A stretch of 46,882 nucleotides of DNA, from NCBI RefSeq assembly GCF_001936615.1, contig NZ_MLBF01000037.1, forward strand, positions 1-46,882, in the 5' to 3' direction. The notes under the pieces were generated by a model. It saw nothing but the letters and a program-made list of their open reading frames with translations, had not been told where the DNA came from and ran no database searches. The position numbers and the translations under genes are program-made. Below are positions 32,871-39,972 of the stretch, in pieces (position 1 is the first letter of the stretch; the number at the start of each line of letters is the position of its first letter). This DNA is from Desulfosporosinus metallidurans (lineage in GTDB: Bacteria > Bacillota > Desulfitobacteriia > Desulfitobacteriales > Desulfitobacteriaceae).

Positions 32871-33164
32871 CTAATGAGATGGATCCATTAGGTATTCAGC
32901 ATAGCTTCTCTTGTCTTCAGCTTCCTCTTCATCGTAAGGGGTAACCTCGTCATAATGCTCCCTACAGTATCCGTCTATAAGATCCCGCTCATGATACGCC
33001 GCTTCATCTTGGCACAAGGGGCACCTACCGTATTCCTCATAATTCTCTAGGCAATCTTCACAGATCATTTTGCGAGAATAATCTTCCGCTGTACCATTGT
33101 TGGAACCTCGTTTAAAGATCGGTACAAGGTTTTCTAAACACTTACATTCAATGCACTTTTTCAT
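32871..33164 (-). CDS. Small zinc-binding protein
   Basis: ATG 33164 follows an excellent AAGGAGGT site. The frame is open 22 codons further but without one. The 97-residue protein opens MKKCIECKCLENLVPIF and has Cys pairs CIEC, CEDC and CPLC, then a HERDLIDGYCREHYDE segment, giving up to two zinc sites. The C-terminus is acidic. It is the last gene of a minus-strand cluster with the 334-residue, 109-residue and PIN_8 proteins, 90 bases from the nearest. The role is unknown. Zinc-ribbon partners in such clusters often act as adaptors. Confidence 0.65.
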   Translation of the reverse strand: MKKCIECKCLENLVPIFKRGSNNGTAEDYSRKMICEDCLENYEEYGRCPLCQDEAAYHERDLIDGYCREHYDEVTPYDEEEAEDKRSYAEYLMDPSH

Positions 33165-33254
33165 TTGAAATACCTCCTTCGTTAGTATCTTGATTATACA
33201 AACTCTGGTGCGGTACGTCATGTGAGTCAAAAATCTAAAAAATGGGGTAACCCA

Positions 33255-34259
33255 TTATTGGTATTCGTCAATTTTATAAAGTAATCCGATCATCATATCG
33301 GTTATTTTTTTAAGATACATTATGAAGGAGTCCTTAATCCCATATATAATTTCCTTGTCATATATCTCCAACAGAGTATTGTAGTAAATGCTCTGGATTT
33401 TGTTTTTAAGTATGTATTCATCGATCAAGTTGCACTCTCTAAATAGCCCACGGCTAATTTTTTCTCTTATAAACATAGATTCCTTAATGGAATTGAACGT
33501 GGCCACTCCAGTACTATTCACCACTTTTTTAACCATAGTGTGAGCGTTCGTGCCATTATACTTCAGCCCATCTTCAATAATCTCTCGGTATACAACTTTC
33601 ATATGTTGCAAATAATCAGCCGATAACTGGCGCCCAGCACTTATGTTTAACACCATACACAAAGCTGCGCATTGTGAAAACCGCTCATTAAATCTCTCAT
33701 ACTTTTCACGTTTACCTTCCAAAATTATGTTTATTAAATCCTTCTTACCGTCTATTTCGCAAATAAATCTGCCTTTACAGTCGAAATTTTCATGAACAGT
33801 TTTCTGATAAATAGGCTCCAACATTTGCTGGTTTAGCAACTCATGTATACTAACATTTACCCTTTTCTCATTTCTCTGCCCTATACTTAGTATGCAATTG
33901 GCAAAATCCTGAAATATGTTATTTTTCTTTATAGTACGCGGCATAATTTCATTCGAAGCCTTACTCACGAAATCAAGAACCTCTGACAAAAAATCAACTC
34001 TTTTACTAATTGCTTTGTTTGTAAGAATGTGGTATATAATGGCTTGTAAAAAAAGGTCTGAATATGAATTTTCTGTAAGCATGAAAACTTGCATATCTTC
34101 TTTTGCATTTACCATTCCTAAAGCCCTTAATTCATCATTACCCTCTGTGCATTCGCGATGATACTCAAATATGTGCCCTGATATCTTTTTATAATTTTCG
34201 GCAAACCCCGATGATAATTGTCTTAATTCTCTAATTGAAGTAGCATTTGTGTTCCGCAA
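33255..34259 (-). CDS. Helical protein of unknown function, PIN cluster
   Basis: About 334 residues, mostly helical. Blocks include NENSYSDLFLQAIIYHILTNKAI-like helices, FICEIDGKKDLINIILEGKREKYERFNERF, SAGRQLSADYLQHMKVVYREIIEDG and a GIKDSFIMYLKKITDMMIGLLYKIDEYQ end. No motif I recognise. The TTG at 34259 has no ribosome site. The same frame is open upstream to the TAA near 34322 with sensible sequence (AVGCFHPVYNEGKLFV), overlapping the end of the 109-residue gene in a different frame. It may therefore be the second half of one gene split by a -1 frameshift, or be translated by reinitiation. Confidence 0.6.
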   Translation of the reverse strand: MRNTNATSIRELRQLSSGFAENYKKISGHIFEYHRECTEGNDELRALGMVNAKEDMQVFMLTENSYSDLFLQAIIYHILTNKAISKRVDFLSEVLDFVSKASNEIMPRTIKKNNIFQDFANCILSIGQRNEKRVNVSIHELLNQQMLEPIYQKTVHENFDCKGRFICEIDGKKDLINIILEGKREKYERFNERFSQCAALCMVLNISAGRQLSADYLQHMKVVYREIIEDGLKYNGTNAHTMVKKVVNSTGVATFNSIKESMFIREKISRGLFRECNLIDEYILKNKIQSIYYNTLLEIYDKEIIYGIKDSFIMYLKKITDMMIGLLYKIDEYQ

Positions 34260-34303
34260 GGATACAAAAAGCTTGCCCTCGTTGTATACTGGATGAAAGC
34301 ACC

Positions 34304-34633
34304 CTACTGCGGTATCTTACAATAAAACTCGTTAGCAAGTTTGTCTAGCTTAAAGTCAGTATTATATTTGTTCAAATTAGATATTAACTTTCTATTTGGA
34401 TATATCCCCAATGATTTTTCACCGATAAGGTTTTCTTCTGAATCTATTAGACAAATAGCCAATTTTATAAATTGCTTTTGTTCTTCATAAGAATATTGTG
34501 AAACATCAAAACGAAAATTTTCCGCTCCTAGTAGACTTGTATAAAGGCTTTTCACACGTTTATACATCCGGTCTAACTCATCCGGAACTTTTGCTATTTC
34601 TTTAGCAATATCATACTTAATGTTGCAAGCCAC
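34304..34633 (-). CDS. Helical protein of unknown function, PIN cluster
   Basis: This is a 109-residue protein starting at GTG 34633, with an AAAGGAGTGG site. It reads IAKEIAKVPDELDRMYKRVKSLYTSLLG, then SYEEQKQFIKLAICLIDSEENLIGEKSLGIYPNRKLISNLNKYN. It is all helical and soluble. It begins 41 bases after the PIN_8 gene on the same strand. Its stop overlaps the open frame leading into the 334-residue gene by one reading frame, so the two could be one gene in the parent. The family is not recognised. Confidence 0.6.
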   Translation of the reverse strand: MACNIKYDIAKEIAKVPDELDRMYKRVKSLYTSLLGAENFRFDVSQYSYEEQKQFIKLAICLIDSEENLIGEKSLGIYPNRKLISNLNKYNTDFKLDKLANEFYCKIPQ

Positions 34634-34674
34634 AATGCCACTCCTTTATATAAACGTTCCCTTTCATAGTATTT

Positions 34675-36063
34675 TTAATCCTCATATTCTTCGTACTCAA
34701 ATTCCTCAGACTCCTCATACTCGTAATCCTCATGTTCTTCGTGCTCAAATTCCTCAGGTTCTTCGTAATCTTCATCTTCATGTCCAAATGGATCTGATGA
34801 GTCGATTACTTCAACATCATCAAACTCAATTGATACTGAGTCGATATCTAACGTTTTATTTTCTTCATCATGATGACCTGACAGTAAATTGATGCTAATT
34901 CTCGCATCTAGCTGAGAAAACACATCGCCACTTAACTCCATGTTGGGCTCTTTACTATCATAATGGAAGTTATGATCGACTGAAACTTCAAACTCAACTC
35001 GACAATTAATCACAACATAATCATCAAAAATCTCATATGATCTGTCTGTAATCTCAACACCCTGAACTGTATCCACCATAACAAAATCAGAATTACAATT
35101 CGTATTAGCAATTTCTGATAATTTATCTTGGATTTCACCATATATATTTTCATGAAGATAATCTTCTATCTCTAGAAGCAACCCATCCTCACGATCAAGT
35201 TTATCTATTAGTGCCTCCACATTTTTACTCACAAGCTCAGAGCTCATTCGAACAAAGTCATTGAAATAGATGACGAATATTTCAGCGCCGCTTTCCTTGG
35301 CTTCATTGATTAGCTCATCTCTAACGCCAATAATTTCTTTATGCTCTATTTTAAACCAATCTTCCTTTTTATCTCTTGTAATGAATAGCATCGGTATTTT
35401 GTCTAAATGTGATTTTTTCATTATTTCCTGCCATACAATCAAATCACCAAACTCATTACTATCTTTATCCCAATCGCAGTACCCTGGAGGGATTCTATCT
35501 GAATATCTTGCAGCACCAATTGATTGTATATTTTTAAGTTCTTCATCTGTTAAAATTGATGAAGACTTAGAACATATAGATTTCTGAAACACTTGCACCA
35601 AACCCGATAGCAAGAATTCTCGGTTTTCTTTAGTAGACGAATCCATCCTTTGGTTAAAATCAGATAATAAATCATAAAACACCTCATTCATATCAACAGA
35701 TGAAACAACATCAGCTAATAGCCCATGGCCTTCTTCGTAAAGTTCATTAGACAATGATTTAAAAACTTCACTCATTTTTGTAACACTATTATCCAATGTT
35801 TTATGAAACTTATTAAGCCTTCCAAGTGCTCCAGATCTATCGCCTTTATATTCAAAATTTTTACTCATTTCCACAGCAGCCACATGATTCGATATCCATA
35901 TCCGTTTTTCCACAAACAGTAGCGTATCCATTACACACTTAGCTAACTCAACATTGCACTCTTGAAGAAACACTAAGGCAGATGTGTCTAACGAAATGAT
36001 GGCTTCACTCCAAAGTCTTTTAAAAACTTGCGCGTCCATATATGCCAAAATATTCACCCCCAT
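34675..36063 (-). CDS. PIN_8/DUF4935-like nuclease with acidic tail
   Basis: This is a protein of about 462 residues. Near the N-terminus IISLDTSALVFLQ gives the first PIN acidic residue. RIWISNHVAAVEMSKN and, near the middle, ARYSDRIPPGYCDWDKDSNEFGDLIVWQEIM then PMLFITRDKKEDWF match the PIN_8 (DUF4935) pattern, including the D..K.DW ending. A beta-rich domain follows. The last 40 residues are Glu/Asp/Tyr repeats (HEDEDYEEPEEF, HEEHEDYEYEESEEF). The start is uncertain: ATG 36063, or ATG 36039, which has GGGGGTG about 15 bases away. It heads a four-gene minus-strand cluster. PIN_8 proteins are RNases in defence settings by inference. Confidence 0.75.
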   Translation of the reverse strand: MGVNILAYMDAQVFKRLWSEAIISLDTSALVFLQECNVELAKCVMDTLLFVEKRIWISNHVAAVEMSKNFEYKGDRSGALGRLNKFHKTLDNSVTKMSEVFKSLSNELYEEGHGLLADVVSSVDMNEVFYDLLSDFNQRMDSSTKENREFLLSGLVQVFQKSICSKSSSILTDEELKNIQSIGAARYSDRIPPGYCDWDKDSNEFGDLIVWQEIMKKSHLDKIPMLFITRDKKEDWFKIEHKEIIGVRDELINEAKESGAEIFVIYFNDFVRMSSELVSKNVEALIDKLDREDGLLLEIEDYLHENIYGEIQDKLSEIANTNCNSDFVMVDTVQGVEITDRSYEIFDDYVVINCRVEFEVSVDHNFHYDSKEPNMELSGDVFSQLDARISINLLSGHHDEENKTLDIDSVSIEFDDVEVIDSSDPFGHEDEDYEEPEEFEHEEHEDYEYEESEEFEYEEYED

Positions 36064-36306
36064 CAAATGGTTATCCAGGTCTTAAAGATGGCTTATGTTG
36101 TTGCCACGCCAGGGTTGCTATATACCCGAAATCCCATGAATATTCACATCTAAAGAACTTTCCACATCTTTCCCTCATTTCCTCCCAATGTGCCTCGGTT
36201 TGTCGGATCGGCTCGATAGATTTTGAGAAAGTAGTTATGCTAAGTTATCTCTTGAAAATCGCATAAAACCAGCTTTTATAGCCAATTAACCGTTTTGATC
36301 CCTTAG

Positions 36307-36341
36307 CAAATAGTCATATAACTTAGTAATATGACTATTTG
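36307..36341. repeat. Perfect 13-bp inverted repeat at element edge
   Basis: CAAATAGTCATAT (36307-36319) and ATATGACTATTTG (36329-36341) are perfect arms around a nine-base loop. On the plus strand TTTCTTTATC follows. It lies in the 398-base gap 36064-36461, at the transition from cargo to conjugative-element genes. It could be a terminator, an operator or an element-end site. No gene is seen in this gap. Confidence 0.5.
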
Positions 36342-36379
36342 TTTCTTTATCTGATGTTAGGTTATTTCTTAGAGTGGGT

Positions 36380-36406
36380 AGTTCACTGCATAGCTCACTG
36401 TGAACT
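36380..36406. repeat. AGTTCAC inverted repeat with third half-site
   Basis: AGTTCAC (36380-36386) pairs with GTGAACT (36400-36406). A third AGTTCA follows about ten bases later (near 36414), so GTGAACT can also pair rightward. Clustered half-sites of this kind suit a regulator or recombinase. Confidence 0.4.
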
Positions 36407-36461
36407 CTACTATAGTTCATCAAATGAGCATACCACCCCCTTGGTTTAAAAGTAAGTTTTT

Positions 36462-36719
36462 TCAGAGCTTCACATAATACATGTTACTGCTTTTGCCGCC
36501 GTTTTCCCGCCATCTATTTTCCTTGCGAAGATGTCCCGTCCTTTCAAGATCTGTGACGGCTCTTTTTACGGTGCTCCGTGACAGCTTCAGTTCTGTAGCG
36601 ATGGTACCAATCGCCGGATAGCACTTGCCGTCCTTGTCAGCCCGATCATGCAAGTACATATAAACAGTAACAGCTCGATGTGGAAGCTCTGATGCATAAA
36701 GTGATCAAAAGTATCCCAT
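36462..36719 (-). pseudogene. Conjugative-element HTH protein with frameshift
   Basis: ATG 36719 follows an AAGGAGGGG site and starts MGYF, but the family sequence is broken soon after. DHFMHQS reads in one frame and PHRAVTVYMYLHDRADKDGKCYP continues in another, so at least one base was lost near 36686. The intact remainder (36462-36659) is a winged helix with GTIATELKLSRSTVKRAVTDLERTGHL and RWRENGGKSSNMY. That is typical of the small helix-turn-helix proteins at the front of clostridial conjugative elements, whose start I remember as an MxF...HQxLPHRAVxVYMYL pattern. It is probably inactive, unless a start at 36659 gives a working 65-residue form. Confidence 0.65.
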
Positions 36720-36754
36720 TGCACCCCTCCTTAATCTGTGCGCAGCGGTGGTTC

Positions 36755-37837
36755 CTATTCCTGTAGATCCCGAAATCGTGAACCCTTTATGCTCGAACAG
36801 CGGGGGAGATGAGCAGTAACTTGGTGCCATTCAGTATACCGCTCCACCATCGGCATATAGATATGTCCGTTAATATTGTTCTCAAACAGGTCATGGGAGG
36901 CTTCCGCTATCAAAATATCCTCGCTTAACGATTCCCTGCAAAATTCCTGCAAAGGCTTCGGTACACACAAACCCAATTTATGGATGTTCATATTCTTGCA
37001 AGCCTTTAACACTTGCAGATAGTCTTTTGCCTCATGGGGCAGGATGCTTCCGCAGAGCAGACGGATGTCCGCCTCCCTGAATATCGTGGGTGGTTCTTTG
37101 ATTTCCCCGCAGTCGTAAATGATAAAGTTGTAGTCTTTATCCAGCTCATTGGTAAAATAGCAGTCAACACAGCCGACGGGATAGGCTTCTCCGTCTTTTT
37201 CCGCATCATAGATATTGACAATCCAGTTCAAATGCCGGTTGGTATTGGTCTCCACATAGCAGGCGAAAGCCCCCCGCGCAATGAGCCAAGCCGCCAGGTT
37301 AAAGGCGGTGACGGTAACGCCGCTGCGCCGCTGTGTGCCGGCAACGGCAATCTTCACATTTCGGGCGTCCCACCTGTATTTGACAATTTCTTTTGGTATC
37401 AAGGCTTCGGGAAGAGCGATATCCTGCATAAGGCTTTCCTGTGGCCGCTTATACTTTTGCATACCATCTTCCGAGAGACACTCGGCAAGCTCATCCCTGA
37501 TGCCATCCATGCTATCGGCAGTCACAATATCCGTTACGCCGATATCTACCAGCCTACCGATATAGGCGTCTGCATTTACCATATCCGACAGGATGGGGAT
37601 GATTCTCACATTGAGCATCATTTGCATGGATTGGAGGGCAACGATGAAATCATCAAGCTGCTCCTCTATACAGGAAACATCCACAAGGAAATACTTGCAG
37701 CCTATATAATTCCTGATGTCCTTTGCGGCAAAAAGCTTCAAGGAAAACCTGCCGATGAGCTTCTTTATCACAAGCTCCTGCCCTTCCATAAAGTCGGTCA
37801 GTCCGCTTTTCCCATTACTCGAAAGATACAGCTGCAA
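36755..37837 (-). CDS. CpaE/TadZ-like ATPase of conjugative element
   Basis: This 360-residue protein has an N-terminal receiver-like half (about 1-130) and a MinD/ParA-like half. The P-loop region reads VAGTQRRSGVTVTAFNLAAWL, with Arg-Ser where the invariant Lys-Gly would be. NTNRHLNWIVN and YNFIIYDCGEIKEPP follow, the latter like Walker B/switch. In Tad systems, TadZ/CpaE places the secretion machine. The missing P-loop Lys suggests altered ATP use. TTG 37837 has GGAGGTG upstream. The first bases overlap a 49-codon ORF. A diverged fragment of a second copy lies at 913-1308 in the same orientation. The start might be an in-frame ATG if TTG is not used. Confidence 0.8.
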   Translation of the reverse strand: MQLYLSSNGKSGLTDFMEGQELVIKKLIGRFSLKLFAAKDIRNYIGCKYFLVDVSCIEEQLDDFIVALQSMQMMLNVRIIPILSDMVNADAYIGRLVDIGVTDIVTADSMDGIRDELAECLSEDGMQKYKRPQESLMQDIALPEALIPKEIVKYRWDARNVKIAVAGTQRRSGVTVTAFNLAAWLIARGAFACYVETNTNRHLNWIVNIYDAEKDGEAYPVGCVDCYFTNELDKDYNFIIYDCGEIKEPPTIFREADIRLLCGSILPHEAKDYLQVLKACKNMNIHKLGLCVPKPLQEFCRESLSEDILIAEASHDLFENNINGHIYMPMVERYTEWHQVTAHLPRCSSIKGSRFRDLQE

Positions 37838-37964
37838 CGCTCACACCTCCGTCATAGGGCTTGTTTTCCTGCTTTTTGAGATTTGCAGTAAAGAGCAGGA
37901 TGATCCCGATTACCACAATCAGCACATAGATAAACAATTCAATCAATTTTTTTCGGTTATTCAT
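37815..37964 (-). CDS. 49-residue membrane peptide upstream of cpaE-like gene
   Basis: ATG 37964 has GGAGG six bases away. The peptide MNNRKKLIEL, then a helix of about 18 residues (FIYVLIVVIGIILLFTA), then NLKKQENKPYDGG is a typical single-pass membrane protein with a positive N-terminus. Its last eight codons overlap the cpaE-like start in another frame, so the two are translationally coupled. The size and place suggest a small anchoring subunit of the pilus-like machine. It is below standard length cut-offs, and the strong site supports it. Confidence 0.75.
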   Translation of the reverse strand: MNNRKKLIELFIYVLIVVIGIILLFTANLKKQENKPYDGGVSVAAVSFE

Positions 37965-38008
37965 TGTCTACCTCCGTATTAAAATACTCAACCAAAGTAA
38001 AGTGCTTG

Positions 38009-38827
38009 TTATGTCGATATAATCCAGAATGGGCCGCCCGCTTCGGCGCTTTTATGGGCTTCATTCAGTATGATAGATAAATCCCACGCCTGTTCGCTGC
38101 GTTTTTTGCTGGCCGGGTCCGCCACCAGGATTTTTCCCCCGGCGGTCACGCCCCTGAGTACGATGAAATGCCCGCTGGACGTAAAATGCCCTTTGCCCAT
38201 CAGGGCGACCACCAGCTTACCGGAGGACAGTGCATCAACGATTTTTTGCGTTTCCTTTGCCGGGCAGCCTTCCGCCAGCAAGCCAAAGGCTTTCGCTGCG
38301 CCCGGAATAAGGGAATGATAGGAACCGCCGCCGGGAGCCCAATACCCGTTATCATAAGACCATTTTGCCATTTCCACAGGGTCAACTGTTTTACCCGTCA
38401 GGCTGGATACTACCATAGCCATTGCGGTAGGACCGCAGCCATACCCGCCGATGTTGTCTGTCCCGTAAGGCTTGTCTTTATATTGTTCAGCTCCTTGGTT
38501 GTAGTAGACCACCGGCGTAACTCCATCGGTGAAAATCACGCCCTTATAGGAGGTTACGCCGCTTTCATAATCCGTTGCTGCAAGGTACTGGTACATCCCG
38601 TAGTCGTTTTGCAGCCGCTCGACCTCGGTAATGGCCTGGCTATCGAAAAACTCACCCAAAAATTCCAGCGGGTGGGTAAGGATATAAACGAAGGCCGTCA
38701 GGATGAGAACTACACACAGCAAGGGTGTAAGAATAATAATCAGCAGCCTTTTTCTTGCTTCCTCATCGGAGGCAAGCTTTAAGGCCGCCTGGGCAAGAAG
38801 CTTTGCCGTTGCCGGATCAATTGCCAT
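38009..38827 (-). CDS. C39-like peptidase, membrane-anchored, conjugative element
   Basis: This 272-residue protein has a GGAGGTG site before ATG 38827. The short cytoplasmic start is followed by one helix at about 27-51. The outer part is a peptidase_C39_2-like fold: Cys131 in NIGGYGCGPTAMAM, His220 in TSSGHFIVLRG and Asp237 in ILVADPAS. Such enzymes usually act on peptide or peptidoglycan substrates. In conjugative elements they take the place of the cell-wall hydrolase, opening the wall for the channel. That role is inferred. It lies downstream of a SLOG-like gene and upstream of the CpaE-like pair on the same strand. Confidence 0.8.
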   Translation of the reverse strand: MAIDPATAKLLAQAALKLASDEEARKRLLIIILTPLLCVVLILTAFVYILTHPLEFLGEFFDSQAITEVERLQNDYGMYQYLAATDYESGVTSYKGVIFTDGVTPVVYYNQGAEQYKDKPYGTDNIGGYGCGPTAMAMVVSSLTGKTVDPVEMAKWSYDNGYWAPGGGSYHSLIPGAAKAFGLLAEGCPAKETQKIVDALSSGKLVVALMGKGHFTSSGHFIVLRGVTAGGKILVADPASKKRSEQAWDLSIILNEAHKSAEAGGPFWIIST

Positions 38828-38900
38828 AAAATCAAATCACCTCCATTTAAAAGGCGCTCCTATAATGAGGAGCGCCTTTGCGGTTCATTGGGCTGTGTCG

Positions 38901-39458
38901 CTAGTGTTTATTAGAATCAGTTCGCACTTCAAAGGTATTGGGGTCAATCAGAATCACAGTCTTTCCCAGGGTGCGGGCAAAAGCAAGGATGTTGCCCGCG
39001 CCGCCGGGTTTGCCGTTCCATACCGCAAGCACATAATTACTTTGCTTGACCATGTATTCCTTTTTCTTTTTGATGCAATCCTTAGTGTAATGACGCTGCA
39101 AAAGGGTTTCCTTATCGCATCGTTCCACAATAGAAAAGTACCTGTCACGCTGCCCTATCGTCCATTTTGCCGCCTGATCCTCACAGGGAATAACGCACTC
39201 CAGGGTAATTTCGGGATAGTCTCTTTTGAGGTCAAGGACGATTTCTGCGGCAAACTGGCCGACACCTAAATCAACACCACACATGAAATGAGTAACTCCC
39301 AAAGCTTCAATCAAATAGACCGCCTGTTCCTTCAGTACCTGCTTCAACCGCAGGCAACCGGCGTTTTCTTCGTCGAACCCAATGGGAAGGCTTTGTGGGC
39401 GGGGTCCCGCAAAGCAGCAGGCAGGCCTTATATTGGCTTCTTTAATAAGCATCGTCAT
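38901..39458 (-). CDS. SLOG-like protein (DUF1273/YpsA-like)
   Basis: This 185-residue protein has ATG 39458 chosen because AAGGTGG lies nine bases away. Its blocks match the DUF1273/YpsA pattern as I recall it: CCFAGPRPQSLPIGFDEEN, THFMCGVDLGVGQFAAEIVLDLKRDYPEITLECVIPCEDQAAKW, EYMVKQSNYVLAVWNGKPGGAGN and GKTVILIDPNTFEV. SLOG domains bind nucleotides or nucleotide-derived ligands, and their role on mobile elements is unknown. The gene is transcribed from a near-perfect promoter at 39514-39542, divergent from the XRE regulator gene, which probably controls it. Confidence 0.8.
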   Translation of the reverse strand: MTMLIKEANIRPACCFAGPRPQSLPIGFDEENAGCLRLKQVLKEQAVYLIEALGVTHFMCGVDLGVGQFAAEIVLDLKRDYPEITLECVIPCEDQAAKWTIGQRDRYFSIVERCDKETLLQRHYTKDCIKKKKEYMVKQSNYVLAVWNGKPGGAGNILAFARTLGKTVILIDPNTFEVRTDSNKH

Positions 39459-39513
39459 TTTAAGCAACCACCTTTCTCATAATAATAAGGAATTAAGGCA
39501 TATATTTTCTTAC

Positions 39514-39542
39514 ATTATATGGAATACATTTCCCTATGTCAA
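39514..39542 (-). promoter_or_regulatory. Sigma-A promoter of the SLOG gene
   Basis: On the minus strand TTGACA (39542-39537) and TATAAT (39519-39514) are both perfect consensus hexamers with a 17-base spacer. The -10 box overlaps one operator half-site. It reads toward the SLOG and C39 genes. It is the clearest promoter in the window. Confidence 0.8.
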
Positions 39543-39570
39543 TAGAAACATATGCTGTAATTCCGTATAA
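39515..39570. promoter_or_regulatory. Paired inverted operators between divergent genes
   Basis: TTATATGGAATAC (39515-39527) and GTAATTCCGTATAA (39557-39570) are imperfect inverted copies. The first overlaps the -10 box of the minus promoter. The second overlaps a TATAAT at 39566-39571 on the plus strand, which may be the -10 box of the XRE gene, with a weak -35 (TAGAAA). A likely layout for autoregulation by the XRE protein. Confidence 0.55.
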
Positions 39571-39618
39571 TGAACCGATGTATTGTCTATAATCATATAT
39601 ACAAGGTGGTGAATTGTA

Positions 39619-39930
39619 ATGTATGAGGATTTGTTTTACGAAAGATTAACTAGGCTCCGCACACAAAAAGGGGTTTCCGCAAGGGATATGAGCCTGTCTT
39701 TAGGTCAAAGCGAAAGCTATATCAATAAAATTGAGAACAAAAAGTCGCTGCCGTCCATGACAGGATTTTTTTATATCTGCGAATATCTGAATGTCCCTCC
39801 AAAGGATTTCTTTGATGACGAAGTAAGCTTTCCGACAAAATTAAATGACTTAATTGATGAGTTAAAGAAGCTAAACGATGGTCAGTTGGAGCATCTTCTG
39901 GCTATTATTAAGGACTTAAAGACAAAGTGA
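39619..39930 (+). CDS. XRE-family transcription regulator
   Basis: This 103-residue repressor-type protein has an AAGGTGG site upstream. The helix-turn-helix is at about residues 10-65: ERLTRLRTQKGVSARDMSLSLGQSESYINKIENKKSLPS. The second half is a short helical tail, LNDLIDELKKLNDGQLEHLLAIIKDLKTK, probably for dimer contact. It is divergent from the SLOG gene, and matched inverted operators lie between them. That suggests it represses that promoter, and perhaps its own. A strong terminator follows at 39935-39972. Confidence 0.9.
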   Translation: MYEDLFYERLTRLRTQKGVSARDMSLSLGQSESYINKIENKKSLPSMTGFFYICEYLNVPPKDFFDDEVSFPTKLNDLIDELKKLNDGQLEHLLAIIKDLKTK

Positions 39931-39934
39931 GAAA

Positions 39935-39972
39935 AGCAGGCTGCATGAGATATACAGCCTGCTTCTTTTTTT
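39935..39972 (+). terminator. Intrinsic terminator of the XRE gene, convergent with virB4
   Basis: AGCAGGCTG (39935-39943) pairs with CAGCCTGCT (39955-39963), followed by TCTTTTTTTAT. On the minus strand the arm is followed by TTTTC, so it may also stop the virB4 operon, whose last codon lies within the T-run. A classic bidirectional terminator between convergent genes. Confidence 0.8.

Noticed and set aside
37013..37879. 288-codon plus-strand ORF
   Set aside because: It is the shadow of the CpaE-like gene, whose sequence, ribosome site and diverged second copy support the minus strand.
38168..38782. 204-codon plus-strand ORF
   Set aside because: Opposite the C39-like peptidase gene with its intact triad and ribosome site.
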